DNA of 5,811 nt, taken from Pullilachnospira_A gallistercoris (GTDB lineage: Bacteria; Bacillota; Clostridia; Lachnospirales; Lachnospiraceae). A program made the translations under genes and the position numbers. The stretch is taken from assembly GCA_018712125.1 (NCBI GenBank), contig DVHM01000149.1, forward strand, positions 1 through 5,811, in the 5' to 3' direction. The first letter of the stretch is position 1; the number at the start of each line of letters is the position of its first letter. The notes under the pieces were generated by a model. The model was not told the DNA's origin, did no database searches, and saw nothing but the letters and a program-made list of their open reading frames with translations. Shown here in pieces: positions 1-5,143 of the stretch.

Positions 1-840
1 TTTTACATCATAGCGCCCAACAGAATATATTACAAACGCATTCCGCAACATGGAAATATATTTCTCCACCGTTTTCCCCGCAATATTTTTCCCCTTTTGA
101 ATATCTCCTTCGTTGGACAACACATTTCCTATATTATTCGGCGAAGTAATACTTCCTATATTGGAGCAGAGGAAAAGCATAATCTTTTGCAGCATATTCT
201 GATCTGCCTGAGGATTGCGCTGAAGGACGTCCCGCAACACTACTGTGGCATAAATCCCCTCCAGCGCCTGCTGGATCCGCGCTTCATGAAACTGATACTC
301 TCGCAGCACCGGCATACCGCCGAATTGAAGATATCTCTGAAATTTTTCTTCCACTGTTACAGCCGGATCAAACTCGTAAAATTCCAAAAACTCCTTAAAC
401 GAAAGCGGCAAGACGCGGATTTCCACATACCGGCCAGAGAGCAATGTGGAAAATTCCGTCGACAACAGATATGCATTGGAACCTGTAATATAAATATCCA
501 CATCGTAATCAAGACGAAAAGACTCAATCGCCTTTTCCCAGTGTTCTATAACTTGAAGTTCATCAAAAATCAGGTATGTCTTCCCGCTTCCCTGTATTTT
601 TTCACTGACATAATCGTAAAAAGACAGATAGTCTGTCAAATCACGGTAGCGCAGAGATTCCAGGTTCATATGAACAATGTGATCTTCCGAAACACCATTT
701 TTCAACAGATATTGATGAAAAAGATCCAGCAGAGACGATTTCCCGCATCTGCGAATTCCTGTAACAATCTTAATCAGATCCACATCTTTATTCTGTACAA
801 GTTGATTTAAATATTCCGGGCGATTTATAAGATCCGTCAT
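1..840 (-). CDS. AAA-type ATPase, AAA_14/DUF4143 family (3' end beyond window)
   Basis: Reading the minus strand from ATG at 840 gives 280 uninterrupted codons to the window edge, so the C-terminus is missing; full-length relatives are usually about 400 residues. The N-terminal AAA domain shows a Walker A loop at residues 28-36 (GIRRCGKSS), a Walker B strand at 89-96 (YLIFDELQ) and a sensor-like strand ITGSNA at 118-123. The segment after about residue 200 (VVLRDVLQRN, then a helical stretch) matches the start of the DUF4143 domain, a winged-helix-like region with a nuclease-like fold in this family. The start is supported by a GAGGAGGTG ribosome binding site at 845-853, four bases from the ATG. 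These ATPases are common, often laterally moved, and their cellular role is mostly unknown. The gene looks more AT-rich than its neighbours, which would fit separate acquisition. Family assignment is confident; function is not assigned. Confidence 0.9.
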   Translation of the reverse strand, partial: MTDLINRPEYLNQLVQNKDVDLIKIVTGIRRCGKSSLLDLFHQYLLKNGVSEDHIVHMNLESLRYRDLTDYLSFYDYVSEKIQGSGKTYLIFDELQVIEHWEKAIESFRLDYDVDIYITGSNAYLLSTEFSTLLSGRYVEIRVLPLSFKEFLEFYEFDPAVTVEEKFQRYLQFGGMPVLREYQFHEARIQQALEGIYATVVLRDVLQRNPQADQNMLQKIMLFLCSNIGSITSPNNIGNVLSNEGDIQKGKNIAGKTVEKYISMLRNAFVIYSVGRYDVK

Positions 841-864
841 AAAACACCTCCTCTTTTTTCATAT

Positions 865-893
865 ATTATACCCGGAAAACCTAAAATAAACAA
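865..893 (-). promoter_or_regulatory. Promoter of the AAA ATPase gene
   Basis: On the minus strand a perfect -10 box TATAAT (865-870) lies 17 bases from a weak -35 box TTGTTT (888-893). Transcription would start near 858, giving a leader of roughly 18 bases that holds the ribosome binding site. The -35 box overlaps the foot and T-tract of the terminator of the preceding operon, so termination and re-initiation are packed into about 60 bases. The position and -10 box are good evidence; the -35 match is only three of six. Confidence 0.6.
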
Positions 894-924
894 GAGTTTC
901 CGACTTATAAGTCAGAAACTCTTG
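883..924 (-). terminator. Rho-independent terminator of the DUF2975-HTH-DUF4153/4173 operon
   Basis: Ten-base arms CAAGAGTTTC (891-900) and GAAACTCTTG (915-924) pair perfectly. Inside them, after one C/A mismatch, sits the perfect palindrome GACTTATAAGTC (902-913), which extends the stem. On the minus strand the hairpin is followed by TTTATTTT (883-890), the U-rich tail of an intrinsic terminator. It begins 43 bases after the stop codon of the 968-3022 gene. In the plus direction the hairpin lacks an immediate T-run and no plus-strand gene ends here, so the minus direction is preferred. Confidence 0.85.
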
Positions 925-967
925 CATATACTATAGTTTTTGATTTAAAAATCCAAAATTTCCCATT

Positions 968-3022
968 TTACCGAGTCATGGAGCGCTCATAATTCTGATA
1001 AACCGTAAAGCTGCAGGTGCCGTCATAGTCCTCATACAGATCCAGCTCATAGGTATTGCCCATCTGCGGCGCCACGGTGCACACCGGCGTCTCACAGGTA
1101 TTTCCGTCCTCATCCACAAAGGAGGCGGAAATGCCGAGCTGGGACAGATCCTCCGTATCCGCTCCCATTTGTTCCAGTTCCGCTCTCGTCAGGGAAAAAT
1201 CAAATCCGGTTCTCCCCGGCCCTTTCCCATATATCGTGTCAAAGGTCAGGCTGCTGCCGTCAGCCTCCGTCAGTTCCCTGCTGCCGATCAGCGAACTTCC
1301 GTTGTAGAAATGTAACGTCACATAGACGATCTTCCCCTCGGTCTGATTGGAAAAACTCATATGAACCGCCCCGGCAAAATCCTCCATCTCCTGCGCGAAC
1401 AGATGTCTCGCGTAATACCTGGACACATTGAACTGCCGGATACTGTCTTCCGTGCTCTCCTCCAGCGTAACCAGATAGGCGTCCAGCTCCTCCTGGAGCA
1501 TCTGCTCATTTGTCCCCGCATCTGTCTTTACCAGCGCGTCGTAAATGGCCGGCGCCGCGTCCGTAGACAGTCCCATCAGGTAGCCATAATCACTGTTTTC
1601 TCCATCCATGTGGGCCAGATTGTACCGGGCAATAAAATAATCCACATGGCTGAAGGACAGCGCCAGGTAGCAGACACAGACAGCTGCCATCCCATAGGTA
1701 AAGAGAGGAAATCCTTTCTTCCAGATCTGCAACAGAATCCCCGCCAGAAGAATCGCAATGACCGCCAGCGCCCAGAGCACCAACACCCGCAGAAATGTCA
1801 GGTGGTACACCTGCACATACATGATCATCCGCATAGCGCTGGAGGCCGCCATGATATAGGTGCAGCCGCAGATTACCGTCAACAGGATTTTCAGCAGACC
1901 ATGCTCTCGGAAAAAGCCCTGGATAAACAGCACCATGACAAGATTGATCAGGCACACCGCCAGAAGCTGGAAAAATCCCTCTCTTGCATAAGCGGCGTAG
2001 GTATACCCTTGCGGCAGCGCCATTTTCCCGAGAAACAGACCGAAGATCTGAATGCCGGAAAACATCAGATACACCACCGACACCAGCAGGGTCACGGTAA
2101 TGGCAATCAGCGGCTCCCAGCGCGTTCTCTCCTTACAGCTGATGTCCAGTTCCTTTTTGCCCAGATATCGCATTCCGCAGTAGGCGGAAAAGAAGGCAAA
2201 GAGGAAGAACAGCATGACCAGGCAGATCGTCGCCGGATTCAGATTCAAGGTCTCCCGCAGCACCTGGGCAAACACTGCGTCGGCGCTGTAGAGAAGGCCT
2301 GTCACCACAGCCAGGATCGGCAGGGCGATGACCAGGCCAAGCAAAATATAGATGCCCCGGCTCTTTTTCCTCTCCTTCGCCCCGTGAAAATAGGCCGCCC
2401 CATCCGAGAAAGGTTCCGCGACCTGCCCCAGAGCCCCGCACACAGCGCCAAGAATGCTTCCCGCGTACTGCCAGAATCCCCAGCCTCGCACGTCGAAATA
2501 GTTGTAGAGCAACATACAGATCAGCATCAGGAAAATGCCCAGATTGTTGAAAAACTGTATGGTTCCATTGCCGGTCAGCATATCCGAAATTCCCAGCAGC
2601 GCCATCGCCAGCACATACCATCCTGTGCGTTTTCGAATCTCGACCCCGGAATTCTTCATAATATAAAACACGTAGACTGCAGTTGCCGCCACAAATATTG
2701 GCATTGTCACGCTGGCCCAGTTGTCGTAGAGCAGAAAGGTGTAAATGACGGCGTAGAGCAGCGTCGGAAAAACCAGAAGTCCAAAATGCTCCCCCTTCTG
2801 CTGCGCCGTCTCTTTCTGCGGGCTTCTACCGTTCCACTCGGGCACCGTTTCCTGCCCGGATTCGTTTTTTCTCCTCTCCCGTTCCGTTCCCGCCGCCTCC
2901 TCGGGCTGGCGGGGCCGGTATATCTGTCTGGGAATTTCTTCCCGCTTTTCTTCCCGATTTTCCTGCCGCTTTTCTTCCTGATTTTCCTGCAGCGGCCCTC
3001 TCTCCTGTCTCATTTCATCCAT
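968..3022 (-). CDS. Large polytopic membrane protein, DUF4153/DUF4173 type
   Basis: A 684-residue protein in three parts. Residues 1-78 are hydrophilic and highly charged (Glu, Arg, Gln, Lys) with an eight-residue duplication, and are probably cytoplasmic. Residues about 80-458 hold roughly eleven to twelve hydrophobic segments, for example near 80-98, 103-122, 158-176, 222-245, 265-287, 304-333, 346-369, 376-397, 408-434 and 438-458. Residues 460-684 form a soluble C-terminal domain rich in Asp and Glu. The motifs YAREGFFQLL (345-354), IARYNLAHM (464-472) and the following LSTDAAPAIYDAL (485-497) resemble those of the uncharacterised DUF4153/DUF4173 membrane proteins; which of the two Pfam entries fits best needs a profile search. 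It is the last gene of a three-gene operon, three bases after the regulator gene. The start at 3022 is set by AAGGAGG eight bases upstream. The biochemical role is unknown. Confidence 0.85.
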   Translation of the reverse strand: MDEMRQERGPLQENQEEKRQENREEKREEIPRQIYRPRQPEEAAGTERERRKNESGQETVPEWNGRSPQKETAQQKGEHFGLLVFPTLLYAVIYTFLLYDNWASVTMPIFVAATAVYVFYIMKNSGVEIRKRTGWYVLAMALLGISDMLTGNGTIQFFNNLGIFLMLICMLLYNYFDVRGWGFWQYAGSILGAVCGALGQVAEPFSDGAAYFHGAKERKKSRGIYILLGLVIALPILAVVTGLLYSADAVFAQVLRETLNLNPATICLVMLFFLFAFFSAYCGMRYLGKKELDISCKERTRWEPLIAITVTLLVSVVYLMFSGIQIFGLFLGKMALPQGYTYAAYAREGFFQLLAVCLINLVMVLFIQGFFREHGLLKILLTVICGCTYIMAASSAMRMIMYVQVYHLTFLRVLVLWALAVIAILLAGILLQIWKKGFPLFTYGMAAVCVCYLALSFSHVDYFIARYNLAHMDGENSDYGYLMGLSTDAAPAIYDALVKTDAGTNEQMLQEELDAYLVTLEESTEDSIRQFNVSRYYARHLFAQEMEDFAGAVHMSFSNQTEGKIVYVTLHFYNGSSLIGSRELTEADGSSLTFDTIYGKGPGRTGFDFSLTRAELEQMGADTEDLSQLGISASFVDEDGNTCETPVCTVAPQMGNTYELDLYEDYDGTCSFTVYQNYERSMTR
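2942..2989 (-). repeat. Two tandem 24-bp units in the charged N-terminal region
   Basis: Two adjacent 24-base units (2942-2965 and 2966-2989) differ at a single base. They lie in frame within the 968-3022 gene and encode QENQEEKR and QENREEKR (residues 12-27), followed by a partial third unit (EEIPRQ differs). The near identity at DNA level points to a recent in-frame duplication, and the copy number may vary between strains. Confidence 0.85.
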
Positions 3023-3025
3023 AAC

Positions 3026-3247
3026 CTATTCCTCCTTCTCCTCCGGGTCCGGCACATACTCCAGAATATCCCCCGGCTGGCAGTCCAGAATCCTGCAGAT
3101 TTTATTCAATGTCTCCAATTTTACCGCCTTGGCCTTTCCGTTTTTTAAAATCGAAACATTCGCCATGGTAATCCCCAGTCTCTCCGACAATTCCGTGACG
3201 CTGACCTTCCGTTTGGCAAGCATCACATCCAGATTGATTACGATCAT
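3026..3247 (-). CDS. Small Xre/Cro-type helix-turn-helix regulator (YozG-like)
   Basis: A 73-residue protein made almost entirely of one Cro/C1-type DNA-binding domain. Residues 17-25 (VTELSERLG) and 27-37 (TMANVSILKNG) form the helix-turn-helix, followed by the conserved LETLNKICRILDCQPGDILEY (44-64) that packs the domain. The tail is acidic (DPEEKEE). Small regulators of this type are typically found beside DUF2975 membrane proteins, as here: the DUF2975 gene ends 15 bases upstream. The start at 3247 has a strong AAGGAGG at 3256-3262, eight bases away and directly against the upstream stop codon. With no ligand or partner domain of its own, it probably depends on a partner, and autoregulation of its operon is the simplest inference. 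Target DNA is not known. Confidence 0.92.
   Translation of the reverse strand: MIVINLDVMLAKRKVSVTELSERLGITMANVSILKNGKAKAVKLETLNKICRILDCQPGDILEYVPDPEEKEE
3031..3037 (-). promoter_or_regulatory. Ribosome binding site inside the HTH gene's last codons
   Basis: AAGGAGG at 3031-3037 lies within the codons for the terminal Lys-Glu-Glu of the regulator and eight bases before the ATG of the DUF4153/4173 gene at 3022. Regulator stop (3026-3028) and next start are three bases apart, a classic arrangement for translational coupling. It also decides the start: the alternative Met codon three codons later would be at 17 bases, too far. Confidence 0.85.
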
Positions 3248-3262
3248 TTTGCCCGCCTCCTT

Positions 3263-3733
3263 CTATATGGTCAGTTCGTTCTCCCGCTTTACCTCGTAGG
3301 CGTTGCGCACCAGCTGAGAAAGCGCCTCGCAGAGCGTCACAAACACCACCGACAACAGGATCAGTGCGAAATTGTAGAGAAAGACCGGCCACCGAAATCC
3401 TCCGGCTGCGATCAGATAAACCATCCGTACCAGATAGCCGGCACCGGCGGCCACTCCCAGCATCGCCATGCGGTGGAAAGAACGGACATTTTCCAGAGAA
3501 AAGGAATTGTCCCGCCCGATCTGGGTGCACACGTTCCAGAATTGAAAGAGTACGCCATAGCAGAGTACCGCCGTATACCAGCTGAAGAACACAAAGCTCC
3601 ACACCGGATCCTGAGGATTCTGCTGCCTCATATAAAACGCCAATACCGTCACGCCTCCGAAGAAAGCGACACCCATAGTACCTAACAGTACGGTCAATCC
3701 CTTCAGCCAGCGGCATATTTTTTTCTGTTTCAT
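3263..3733 (-). CDS. DUF2975 family membrane protein
   Basis: A 156-residue protein with four hydrophobic segments (about 12-34, 45-66, 89-109 and 116-136). Between the second and third lies the DUF2975 hallmark loop IGRDNSFSLENV (72-83), and the C-terminus carries the typical LSQLVRNAYEVKRENELTI (138-156). Family members are integral membrane proteins of unknown function usually encoded next to a small Xre regulator, which here follows after 15 bases. The start at 3733 is supported by AGGAGG at 3742-3747, eight bases upstream. It is the first gene of the operon, behind a near-ideal promoter. The acidic/basic C-terminal tail could reach the cytoplasmic regulator, but that is an inference. No signal peptide or catalytic motif is visible. 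Confidence 0.9.
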   Translation of the reverse strand: MKQKKICRWLKGLTVLLGTMGVAFFGGVTVLAFYMRQQNPQDPVWSFVFFSWYTAVLCYGVLFQFWNVCTQIGRDNSFSLENVRSFHRMAMLGVAAGAGYLVRMVYLIAAGGFRWPVFLYNFALILLSVVFVTLCEALSQLVRNAYEVKRENELTI

Positions 3734-3756
3734 GGTAAGTTCCTCCTGATTTTCCC

Positions 3757-3769
3757 GGAGATTGTCTCC
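3757..3769 (-). repeat. Short inverted repeat in the operon leader, possible operator
   Basis: Perfect arms GGAGA and TCTCC are separated by three bases, located about 11 to 23 bases after the predicted transcription start and just upstream of the DUF2975 ribosome binding site. It may be an operator for the regulator encoded in the operon or a small leader hairpin. The arms are short, so chance is a real alternative. Confidence 0.35.
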
Positions 3770-3786
3770 CCGCTTCCGTCAATAGG

Positions 3787-3815
3787 ATTATAGAATAGTA
3801 TATGTTGTGTGTCAA
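3787..3815 (-). promoter_or_regulatory. Consensus sigma-A promoter of the DUF2975-HTH-DUF4153/4173 operon
   Basis: On the minus strand TTGACA (3810-3815) and TATAAT (3787-3792) are both exact consensus boxes with an ideal 17-base spacer (3793-3809). Transcription should begin near 3780, giving a leader of about 47 bases before the DUF2975 ATG at 3733. The upstream DNA is very AT-rich and may act as an UP element. A promoter this strong in front of a regulator gene suggests repression is needed to control it. Confidence 0.9.
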
Positions 3816-3817
3816 GA

Positions 3818-3844
3818 AAAATTTATTGTTTTACGATAAATTTT
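3818..3844 (-). terminator. AT-rich inverted repeat after tadA: weak terminator or operator
   Basis: Twelve-base arms (3818-3829 and 3833-3844) pair with one G-T exception around a three-base loop. It lies 22 bases after the tadA stop codon, and on the minus strand the repeat runs into TTTTTC, so it may terminate tadA. The stem has only one G-C pair, so it would be a weak terminator. The repeat also ends two bases before the -35 box of the next operon, a typical place for a regulator site or UP element. Both roles remain open. Confidence 0.5.
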
Positions 3845-3865
3845 AATCGAAAATTGATGTGAACT

Positions 3866-4366
3866 TTACTTTTTATTCTTTTTCCGCTCCCGGAGCTGCG
3901 CGAAAAATCCGGAGAGCATGGCCGCGCACTCCTCCTCCAGAATGCCTTTCTCCATCTCCACCTGATGATTGAACTTTGCCACATGCAGAAGATCCAGCAC
4001 CGATCCGGCGCACCCGGCCTTGGGATTCATGGTTCCGATGACCACCTTTTTCAGCCTGGCCTGCACCAGCGCTCCGGCGCACATCTGGCATGGCTCCAGC
4101 GTCACATACATGGTACAGTCCTCCAGCCGCCAGTCGCCGGTCTTTTTGCTGGCCTTCTTCAGAGCCGCCAGCTCCGCGTGTGCCAGCACATTTTTGTCCG
4201 TGTTCCTGCGGTTATAGCCCCGGGCGATGATCTTCCCCTCCCGCTCGATCACGCAGCCGATGGGAACCTCGTCCAGCGCATAGGCTTTTTTCGCCTCCCT
4301 AAGAGCCGCCCGCATAAATTTCTCCTTCTGCCGCATCTCCTCTGTCTTCCCGTTCTCTCTGCTCAT
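3866..4366 (-). CDS. tadA: tRNA-specific adenosine deaminase TadA
   Basis: Zinc-dependent deaminase that converts adenosine 34 (wobble position) to inosine in tRNA-Arg(ACG), letting one tRNA read CGU, CGC and CGA. With the start used here (166 residues) the signature HAE lies at 63-65 and PCQMC at 92-96: H63, C93 and C96 bind zinc and E65 shuttles the proton. The segments VPIGCVIEREGKIIARGYN, GDWRLEDCTMYVTLEPC, GCAGSVLDLL and FNHQVEMEKGILEEEC match the bacterial family end to end. Start choice: the frame stays open to an ATG at 4408, but that lies at or before the predicted transcription start. ATG 4366 has AAAGGGG nine bases upstream; ATG 4336 aligns best with short family members but has GAGGAG directly against it. 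4366 is preferred. It is divergent from the nrdG-like gene. Confidence 0.93.
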   Translation of the reverse strand: MSRENGKTEEMRQKEKFMRAALREAKKAYALDEVPIGCVIEREGKIIARGYNRRNTDKNVLAHAELAALKKASKKTGDWRLEDCTMYVTLEPCQMCAGALVQARLKKVVIGTMNPKAGCAGSVLDLLHVAKFNHQVEMEKGILEEECAAMLSGFFAQLRERKKNKK

Positions 4367-4387
4367 CTGGATTTTCCCCTTTGTTTC

Positions 4388-4402
4388 TGTTATCATATAA
4401 CA
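4388..4402. repeat. 15-bp inverted repeat between tadA and the nrdG-like gene
   Basis: TGTTAT and ATAACA form a perfect inverted repeat around the central CAT. It sits just downstream of the predicted tadA start point and covers TATAAC (4396-4401), the best -10 candidate for the plus-strand nrdG-like gene, whose -35 is weak. It could be a shared operator. It does not resemble the NrdR box I know, and may be chance in an AT-rich spacer. Confidence 0.4.
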
Positions 4403-4412
4403 CATCACAGAC

Positions 4413-4421
4413 AGTATAGCA
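4413..4421 (-). promoter_or_regulatory. Extended -10 promoter of tadA
   Basis: On the minus strand TGC-TATACT forms an extended -10 element with a five-of-six -10 box (4413-4418). The -35 region near 4435-4441 is poor, as usual for extended -10 promoters. Transcription would start near 4406, which argues against translation from the ATG at 4408. Confidence 0.5.
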
Positions 4422-4444
4422 TACCGGAAAGGAATAAGAAATAT

Positions 4445-5140
4445 ATGTTGATTTCAGGATTACAGAAGACAACCCTCGTGGATTATCCCGGCCGCGTGGC
4501 CTGCACGATTTTTACCGGCGGATGCAATTTCCGCTGCCCCTATTGCCAGAACAGCGATCTGGTACTTTATCCCGAAGAGACGGAACCCTACAGCGAGGAG
4601 GAAATTTTTGACCACCTCGCCAGGCGCCAGGGCGTTCTGAGCGGCGTCTGTATCTCCGGCGGCGAGCCGACGCTGCAGCCGGATCTGAAAAATTTTATCC
4701 GAAAAATCAAAGACCTGGGGCTGGCTGTCAAACTGGATACCAACGGATCCAATCCGGCAGTTTTAAAAGAGCTGATAACAGAGGGGCTTCTGGATTATGT
4801 CGCCATGGACATCAAGCACTCCCGGGCCAAATACGCTTCCGTGGCCTGCTCCCCTTCCTTCAACCTGGACGACATCGCAGAGTCAGTGGACTTTCTCAAG
4901 GAGGGCCATGTGGACTACGAATTTCGCACTACGCTGGTAAAGGAGATGCACAGGGAGGCCGACATGACCGCCATCGGTATGTGGCTCATGGGGGCGAAGG
5001 CCTACTATCTGCAGCCTTATCGGGACTCGGACACGGTAATCTGTCCGGGTTACCATGCCCATTCCCGGGAAGAACTGGACACCTTTGTCAAAATTCTGTC
5101 CGCCTTTCTTCCGAAGGTGGAACTGCGGGGAGATATCTGA
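4445..5140 (+). CDS. nrdG: Anaerobic ribonucleotide reductase activating protein, NrdG type (radical SAM)
   Basis: A 231-residue radical-SAM enzyme. The cluster motif CNFRCPYC (C27, C31, C34; CX3CX2C) binds the [4Fe-4S] cluster that cleaves S-adenosylmethionine, and SGGEPT (71-76) is the SAM-binding GGE motif. The start MLISGLQKTTLVDYPG and the late PYRDSDTVICPG (191-202) are typical of the NrdG-like activases of the longer (about 230-residue) subfamily, which generate the glycyl radical on an anaerobic ribonucleotide reductase. Its partner NrdD is not in the window, so the true substrate could be another glycyl radical enzyme. The open frame runs far upstream, antisense through tadA, but homology begins at ATG 4445, with AAAGGA at 4428-4433 as a rather distant ribosome binding site. 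It is divergent from tadA and ends three bases from the converging ferredoxin gene. Confidence 0.88.
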   Translation: MLISGLQKTTLVDYPGRVACTIFTGGCNFRCPYCQNSDLVLYPEETEPYSEEEIFDHLARRQGVLSGVCISGGEPTLQPDLKNFIRKIKDLGLAVKLDTNGSNPAVLKELITEGLLDYVAMDIKHSRAKYASVACSPSFNLDDIAESVDFLKEGHVDYEFRTTLVKEMHREADMTAIGMWLMGAKAYYLQPYRDSDTVICPGYHAHSREELDTFVKILSAFLPKVELRGDI

Positions 5141-5143
5141 ACC

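Noticed and set aside
97..810. 237-codon plus-strand open frame across the ATPase gene
   Set aside because: It is antisense to a gene with clear Walker A and B motifs, and has no domain or good start signal of its own.
941..954. Small hairpin GATTT-AA-AAATC after the 968 stop codon
   Set aside because: Only five weak pairs with a two-base loop, in AT-rich DNA; the much stronger hairpin at 891-924 explains termination.
1361..3148. 595-codon plus-strand open frame opposite the DUF4153/4173 gene and regulator
   Set aside because: It lies antisense to two well-supported genes, has no ribosome binding site that stands out, and its product is rich in His, Gln and Arg without any recognisable domain, as expected for a shadow frame of a GC-biased gene.
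3102..3815. 237-codon minus-strand frame overlapping the DUF2975 and regulator genes
   Set aside because: It is in a different frame from both recognisable proteins, starts at the promoter -35 box, before the predicted transcription start, and shows no family features.
3965..4444. N-terminal extension of the nrdG-like frame through the tadA region
   Set aside because: The extension is antisense to tadA and unlike any part of the activase family; family similarity starts exactly at ATG 4445.
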